In this document: positions 59,740 to 64,000 of the stretch, one piece after another | Layout of the letters: the number at the start of each line of letters is the position of its first letter | How positions within the stretch are numbered: the stretch's first letter is position 1 | From: an uncultured Dermabacteraceae bacterium | GTDB taxonomy: Bacteria > Actinomycetota > Actinomycetes > Actinomycetales > Dermabacteraceae | Length of the DNA: 64,000 bases | Assembly: GCA_943913905.1 (NCBI GenBank) | Contig: CALTZZ010000001.1 | Coordinates: forward strand, 30,105 to 94,104 | Direction: 5' to 3' | Made by a program: the position numbers and the translations under genes | The notes under the pieces: model-generated | Told to the model about the DNA's origin: nothing | The model's input: the letters and a program-made list of their open reading frames with translations, nothing else | The model's database searches: none

Positions 59740-60513
59740 ATGAGTGATTTGATCAGCGTTGCGCCCGGCGTTCTCGTGGCGACGTCCCGGCACGATTCGG
59801 CAAATACCGTGGTTCTCGCGTCGATCAGTGAAGCCCTCATCATCGACCCTTCGTGGGCACCGGATGAGCTAGACGATCTTGCTGAGCAGCTCACGGACCG
59901 CGGGCTTCACGTGCTCGCGGGCATCAGCACTCACGCGCATTTTGACCACATGCTGTGGCACCCTGCTTTCGGCACCGCCCCACGGTATGCGTCGCGGTAC
60001 ACGATCGCGCTGGCGAAAGCACGGCGAGACGAACTGTTGCGCGATTGGGATGAGAGCCTCGACTTCGGCACCACGCTCGCGGAACGCGACGACCTGACCC
60101 AGGTGTTTGGGCAGCTCACGGCTACGCCGCATGCGCCCGCGGATCCCGACTCGATTTGGCTTCCGCGTGGCTCCGCGCCACAGGGATTCAACCCGCAGCT
60201 CATCGTCCACAACGCTCACGTGGCCGGGCACACCGCAGTATGGCTGCCGGACCAGCGCATCCTCATTCCCGGTGACATGCTGAGCGACATCGAGCCGCCG
60301 CTGCCCGACCGCGACGCGGACGCCACGGCAAAACTCCTCAACCGCCGACCCCACCACGGTGATCGCGGGCGCGACGACTACCTTGCTGGACTCGACACCC
60401 TCGAGCCGTACGCGCGCGACGCCCAGATTCTGATTCCCGGCCACGGCAACGTGGGGAACGACGCCCTCGCCCGCCTAGAACGCGAGCGCGCCGCGCTCAA
60501 CGCCACGGCCTAG
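59740..60513 (+). CDS. MBL-fold metal-dependent hydrolase
   Basis: 257 residues from ATG 59740, with GGAGG just 4 bp upstream. Metallo-beta-lactamase fold: THAHFDHMLWHP (HxHxDH metal motif) near residue 66, distal ligands AGHTAVWLP and PGDMLSDIEPP, and PGHGNVG near the C-terminus. Family members include glyoxalase II, lactonases and RNases; this length and the GHT/PGD spacing fit the small-molecule hydrolases. No signal peptide. It ends before a very large terminator. Confidence 0.88.
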   Translation: MSDLISVAPGVLVATSRHDSANTVVLASISEALIIDPSWAPDELDDLAEQLTDRGLHVLAGISTHAHFDHMLWHPAFGTAPRYASRYTIALAKARRDELLRDWDESLDFGTTLAERDDLTQVFGQLTATPHAPADPDSIWLPRGSAPQGFNPQLIVHNAHVAGHTAVWLPDQRILIPGDMLSDIEPPLPDRDADATAKLLNRRPHHGDRGRDDYLAGLDTLEPYARDAQILIPGHGNVGNDALARLERERAALNATA

Positions 60514-60624
60514 GGGTACGCCACCGAATAATCGGGCCAGGGACACATCCATAGCCCGGGCCCGCCGCATACCCAAGCACGCAGTCATCGTCCACGCGCG
60601 AACACTCCAGGCACACGGCACACG

Positions 60625-60690
60625 AAAGGTGTCGCTCTGGGGCCCTGAGTGGGAAATATTCACCACTCAGGGCCCCAGAGCGACACCTTT
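60625..60690. terminator. 28-bp perfect palindrome between convergent genes
   Basis: AAAGGTGTCGCTCTGGGG... and its exact complement form a 28-bp stem (60625-60652 and 60663-60690) with a 10-nt AT-rich loop and AAA/TTT ends, so it works as a terminator in both directions between the MBL and dps genes. Stem length is about twice the usual. Confidence 0.88.
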
Positions 60691-60745
60691 ACTACGAACC
60701 AGCTAACTCATAACTACGAAACGAGCTAGCTAAAGACGAAACGTC

Positions 60746-61249
60746 TTAGTTCTTCGGCTTACGGGTCTCCGCGCCAATGAACCATGCCTGCTGCTCGAGC
60801 TTGAGAATGTACTCGTGCAGGATGTCGGCCGTTGCCGGATCATCCTCTTCGATCTCGTCGCGCAGATCGCGGATCGTGTACACCGCGCCCTGAATGGCGG
60901 CGACCACGTGCTCAACAGCGTCCGTGGTGAGGATTTCACCTTCCGGGAACTTCGGCAGCGACGTGTTCTCCGCAATCGTGGCGGGGCGCCCGTCGGGTGC
61001 GAAGTAGAACGCGCGCATGCGCTCAGCGATGTCGTCGCTCGCATCACGCGCGATCGTCACAACCTCATCGAGGTTCAGGTGCAGGTCCCGGAAGTTCGGG
61101 CCCACAATGTTCCAGTGCGCCTGCTTGCCCACTAGGGCGAGGGCGTTCAGATCCGCGAGGATCTGCTGTAGGTTCTTGCCCAAACGGGCCGACGGCTCAA
61201 ACGAGCGCGCCTGTGCGGACTTCTTTGCATCAGCAGTGTTCGTGTTCAT
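60746..61249 (-). CDS. dps: Dps family ferritin-like DNA-protection protein
   Basis: 167 residues from ATG 61249 (GTG 61252 adds one); AAGGAGG lies 7-13 bp upstream. Four-helix Dps/ferritin fold with the ferroxidase ligands in KQAHWNIVGPNFRDLHLNLDE (His, Asp and Glu in the standard spacing). It stores iron as ferric oxide using peroxide and shields DNA. The short polar N-terminus has KKSAQAR. In a window with feoAB and a metal importer it belongs to the iron/oxidant network. Confidence 0.95.
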   Translation of the reverse strand: MNTNTADAKKSAQARSFEPSARLGKNLQQILADLNALALVGKQAHWNIVGPNFRDLHLNLDEVVTIARDASDDIAERMRAFYFAPDGRPATIAENTSLPKFPEGEILTTDAVEHVVAAIQGAVYTIRDLRDEIEEDDPATADILHEYILKLEQQAWFIGAETRKPKN

Positions 61250-61252
61250 CAC

Positions 61253-61658
61253 GATGCCTCCTTGTGTCTATGTACTTCGCGCCGCGCCCCCTGCGCGGCA
61301 ACAATTCCACCAGATCACGACGAACTGGGCGAATGTGTAAGACTCCGTGAACGGACTCCCAGGTGCAGTACCCCGAACTCTGCACCACTGCCACGACCGC
61401 CACGACCGCCACGACCGCCACGACCGCCACGACCGCCACGAAAAACGTGATGCTTGAGACGCCACAGTCGCCCGGGACCTTGGTCCGTGTTTATTGTGTA
61501 AAACGAGAAAAGACCAGCGCCAGCGTGGGCACGGCATCCGTCGGCCCCGCCCCGCCGTCACCCAGACCCACTCTGGTGACCGGAATACCAAGGAGTCGGC
61601 GCCGCACCCGGTAGCTCCGGGATGGCCGTGACCGCCTGACCTCAACCCCTCGAAAGGG
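61253..61658. other. gene-free upstream region with a 9-bp tandem repeat
   Basis: About 400 bp between dps (leftward) and poxB (rightward) without a convincing gene. At 61391-61441 the unit CCACGACCG is repeated 5.6 times without error. A copy of GGGGCCGACGG (reverse) lies at 61538. This block must hold both divergent promoters, but I cannot assign hexamers with confidence. Confidence 0.75.
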
Positions 61659-61664
61659 ATGATC

Positions 61665-63416
61665 ATGGCGAAGACATCGTTCGCCCGTCTGCTTGTCACT
61701 CAACTGGTAGAGATGGGGGTCGAGCGCATCTATGGCGTAGTAGGCGACTCCCTCAACCCCATCGTTGACGCCGTGCGCACCACCAAGGGGATCGAATGGA
61801 TCCACGTGCGCAACGAAGAAGCAGCCGCATTCGCGGCTGGCGCCGAAGCGCGGCTCACCGGCAAGCTCGCCGTGTGCGCGGGCTCGTGCGGCCCGGGCAA
61901 CACGCACCTCATCCAGGGCCTGTACGACGCTCACCGTGACCAAGCCCCCGTGCTCGCGATCGCCTCGCACATCCCCAGCGGCAAGATCGGCACCGGATTC
62001 TTCCAAGAAACCCACCCCGAAGCCCTGTTCCAGGAATGCTCGCACTACTGCGAGATGGTGAACTCCGGCGAACACGGCGCCACCCTGCTCCATATTGCCG
62101 CGCAGACGGCCCTCGCGAAGCGCGGCGTGTCCGTGCTCGTGGTCCCTGGCGACGTCGCGGACCAGGAGGTGGAGCACGCCTTCACCCGCACCCTCACCAC
62201 CGAATTTGGTCGCGTTCTGCCTCCCGCAAGCGCCACGCAAAAGCTCGCTGACCTCATCAATAAGTCGAAGAAGGTCACGCTGTTTGCCGGCGCTGGCGTG
62301 GAAGGCGCCCGCGAAGAAGTGTTGGCCCTTGCAGACCTCATCAAGTCGCCCATCGGCCACGCGTTCGGCGGTAAGCAGTTCATTCAGTACGACAACCCGT
62401 TCGACGTGGGCATGAGCGGCCTGCTCGGCTACGGCGCCGCCTACGAGGCCACCCACGAGGCCGACCTCTTGATTCTCCTGGGCACCGACTTCCCGTACAG
62501 CGAATTCCTGCCGAGCGGCGAAGGCCGCGGTGTTCCCAAGGTGGTTCAGATCGATGCCGACGCGTCACGCCTCGGCCGCCGCGTACCGCTCGAGCTGGGC
62601 GTTCACGGCGATGTTGCCCTCACGATCGAGGCCATGCTGCCCGCGATCAAGGAGAAGAAGAACCGCTCGTTCCTCAACTCGATGCTGAAGAAGCACGAGC
62701 GCGCCCTCAGCAAGGTGGTGGGTGCCTACACGAAGAACGTGAAGCACCTGAAGCCGATCCATCCCGAATATGTGGCGAGCGTGCTCGATGATCTTGCCGC
62801 GCGCGACGCGATTTTCACCGTTGACACCGGCATGTGCAACGTGTGGGGCGCCCGTTACATCGAGCCGAACGGTGAACGTCGCCTGTTCGGGTCGTGGCAC
62901 CACGGCACGATGGCTAACGCGCTCCCCCAGGCCATCGGCGCGGCCGCATCGCACCCCGACCGTCAGGTCATTTCGATGAGTGGCGACGGCGGCCTGGGAA
63001 TGCTCATGGGCGAACTGCTCACGGCACGACTGCACGACCTCAACCTCAAGGTGGTCGTGTTCAACAATTCGAGCCTCGGCATGGTGAAGCTCGAGATGCT
63101 GGTGGAGGGGCTCCCCGATTTCGGGACCGATCACGAGCAGGTTGATTTCGCGGCGATTGCCGACGGCGCCGGTATTCCAAGCGTGCGCATCACGGACCCG
63201 AAGAAGCTGCAGAAGCAGATGGCGAAGGCTCTCCGGACACCTGGCCCGGTCCTCATCGATGTGGTCACGGACCCGGACGCGCTCTCGATGCCGCCGAGCA
63301 TCACGGGTGACCAGATCCGCGGTTTCGCAACGTCGAGCACGAAGATCGTGCTGGATGGCGGCGTGGGCAAGATGCTGAATCTGGCCCGCTCGAACGTGCG
63401 CAACATCCCGCGCTGA
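61665..63416 (+). CDS. poxB: pyruvate:quinone oxidoreductase (pyruvate oxidase) PoxB
   Basis: 583 residues from ATG 61665, with CGAAAGGG 5-12 bp upstream (ATG 61659 is two codons earlier). TPP enzyme with the Glu of HVRNEEAAAFAA (activation of TPP), FAD domain in the middle (GTDFPYSEFLP; QIDADASRLGRR), and the TPP/Mg motif SGDGGLGMLMGELLTARLHDLNLKVVVFNN (in parts). PoxB decarboxylates pyruvate to acetate and passes electrons to quinone, an alternative route when PDH is limited. Its C-terminus (DGGVGKMLNLARSN) may bind membrane. Confidence 0.93.
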   Translation: MAKTSFARLLVTQLVEMGVERIYGVVGDSLNPIVDAVRTTKGIEWIHVRNEEAAAFAAGAEARLTGKLAVCAGSCGPGNTHLIQGLYDAHRDQAPVLAIASHIPSGKIGTGFFQETHPEALFQECSHYCEMVNSGEHGATLLHIAAQTALAKRGVSVLVVPGDVADQEVEHAFTRTLTTEFGRVLPPASATQKLADLINKSKKVTLFAGAGVEGAREEVLALADLIKSPIGHAFGGKQFIQYDNPFDVGMSGLLGYGAAYEATHEADLLILLGTDFPYSEFLPSGEGRGVPKVVQIDADASRLGRRVPLELGVHGDVALTIEAMLPAIKEKKNRSFLNSMLKKHERALSKVVGAYTKNVKHLKPIHPEYVASVLDDLAARDAIFTVDTGMCNVWGARYIEPNGERRLFGSWHHGTMANALPQAIGAAASHPDRQVISMSGDGGLGMLMGELLTARLHDLNLKVVVFNNSSLGMVKLEMLVEGLPDFGTDHEQVDFAAIADGAGIPSVRITDPKKLQKQMAKALRTPGPVLIDVVTDPDALSMPPSITGDQIRGFATSSTKIVLDGGVGKMLNLARSNVRNIPR

Positions 63417-63422
63417 TTCCAG

Positions 63423-63465
63423 CGCGGCCCGCGCTTAGCTCTTTAGCCGAGCGCGGGCCGCGTTT
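63423..63465 (+). terminator. Rho-independent terminator after poxB
   Basis: CGCGGCCCGCGCT (63423-63435) pairs perfectly with AGCGCGGGCCGCG (63450-63462), followed by TTT. Confidence 0.9.
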
Positions 63466-63503
63466 GTGTCTGGGATCTGGGGTCCGGAGTCTGGGGTCTG
63501 GGC

Positions 63504-64000
63504 CTAGTGCAGCGCTGTTTGGAGTGCGCGCACGGCGTCGGCGATTGCGTCCAGGATGTCCTGGTCGCGGTCGCCGTAGTCGTCTTCCCAGGTCACGGCG
63601 ATGGAGGCGATGGGCCATTTCGCGCCGTCGAACACCGGCAGTGCCACGGAACGGATCCCGTGCGTGACTTCACCGCGCTCCAGACCGTAGCCGCGGGCAC
63701 GCGTGTCGCGGGCGTCAGCTAGTGCGCGTGCCACCGGGAACGGGCCCGGGCTGGGGCCGGTACCCACATGGGATTCCAGGTCGGATTCGCCGGAGAACAC
63801 CACGCCCACCTGCGCTTCCGGTAGCGCGCCGAGGATTGCGCGGCCGGATGCGGTGAGGTGTGCGGGCAGGCGCACACCCACGTCGCTAATGAGCGAGAAG
63901 TTCTTTCGCGAGGCGCGGGCTTCCACCACGTACAGCACGTAGCGGCCCTGCAGCACGGCAATGTGGCAGCTTTCGCCCACACGGTCCGTGAGTCGTTCGG
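63504..64000 (-). CDS. IclR family regulator, C-terminal part (partial)
   Basis: About 165 residues of an open frame that continues beyond the right edge, so the N-terminal HTH is not visible. The part present is the IclR effector-binding domain: LYVVEARASRKNFSL, SDVGVRLPAHLTASGRAILG, RGYGLERGEVTHGIRSVALPVFDG and SIAVTWEDDYGDRDQDIL (segments). IclR regulators control carbon-source catabolism in response to small acids. It is convergent with poxB, so regulation of poxB is possible but not shown. Confidence 0.88.
   Translation of the reverse strand, partial: ERLTDRVGESCHIAVLQGRYVLYVVEARASRKNFSLISDVGVRLPAHLTASGRAILGALPEAQVGVVFSGESDLESHVGTGPSPGPFPVARALADARDTRARGYGLERGEVTHGIRSVALPVFDGAKWPIASIAVTWEDDYGDRDQDILDAIADAVRALQTALH

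Larger units (their letters stand above)
3952..61548. repeat. dispersed 11-bp word GGGGCCGACGG
   Basis: Sixteen exact copies found by reading. Plus orientation begins at 3952, 12040, 15737, 19746, 21530, 23077, 36619, 44267 and 55895. Reverse orientation begins at 6677, 12434, 15760, 24938, 27252, 49972 and 61538. Copies occur in coding sequence in more than one frame (GADG, GRR, GPT), in intergenic DNA and in a terminator stem. Near matches include 49187 and 61189. The coordinates given span first to last copy; the function is unknown. Confidence 0.8.

Noticed and set aside
61391..61441. Possible CRISPR-like array
   Set aside because: Units are 9 bp with no spacers; it is a plain tandem repeat and no cas gene is present.

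Overview
This 64 kb window has high GC content (about 60% or more by eye), dense and often overlapping genes, many GTG starts and actinobacterial families (DUF3592, CstA-YbdD, AzlCD, IdeR/MntR-type regulators, paired SMR proteins, Opu osmolyte importer). It fits an actinomycete chromosome, most likely Micrococcales. A Dermabacter/Brachybacterium-like host is only a guess. Nothing here is phage structural or plasmid replication machinery, and I see no rRNA, intact tRNA, transposase or CRISPR array.

Layout. 1-500: end of a membrane protein operon. 0.6-3.7 kb: DUF3592 protein, then cstA-ybdD (pyruvate/peptide uptake). 3.9-8.6 kb: a cell-wall peptide set: serine hydrolase, NlpC/P60 peptidase, dipeptide epimerase, DUF819 permease, DUF3870. 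8.8-20 kb: DoxX, secreted phosphoesterase, AzlCD, BCCT transporter, Nudix, and a nuclease-like gene bracketed by two copies of a REP-like palindrome. 20-28.3 kb: rRNA methyltransferase, asparaginase, an MntR-like regulator, a manganese/iron-type ABC importer, and, divergent from it, an orphan nrdF. 28-31.4 kb: esterase and a YtrA-type regulator/ABC set with a broken ATPase. 31.4-34.5 kb: a more AT-rich accessory patch of unknown secreted, membrane and toxin-antitoxin-like genes. 34.5-41.6 kb: drug exporter, GH15-like protein, broken Tat lipoprotein, PdxH, SMR pair, CPBP protease. 41.7-44.9 kb: feoA-feoB-nifU-like under an IdeR-type box. 45-50.8 kb: Opu osmolyte importer followed by four small enzymes. 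50.9-55.8 kb: two CorC/HlyC proteins, a second CPBP protease, a split FUSC exporter. 56-60.5 kb: AlbA/Schlafen-type regulator with palindromic operators, membrane-anchored nuclease, MBL hydrolase. 60.7-64 kb: Dps, pyruvate:quinone oxidoreductase PoxB, partial IclR regulator.

The strongest discovery is the ribonucleotide reductase small subunit at 27305-28321. Three of the four metal-binding carboxylates of class Ib NrdF are replaced by Gln117, Ser177 and Lys211 with exactly preserved spacing, the QSK signature of the metal-free, DOPA-radical class Ie. It lies head to head with a metal importer that carries a DtxR-family box, next to an MntR-like regulator, and near feoAB and dps. Together these suggest a metal-starvation module in which metal import and a metal-independent route to dNTPs are deployed together.

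A second genome-scale signal is the 11-mer GGGGCCGACGG. It occurs at least 16 times on both strands, in several reading frames, between genes, and once as an inverted pair forming a terminator stem, much like DNA-uptake or other genome-architecture words. Several genes are interrupted: an ABC ATPase and a Tat lipoprotein each by a single in-frame TGA, a small membrane protein by a frameshift, and a FUSC exporter split at an ATGA overlap.
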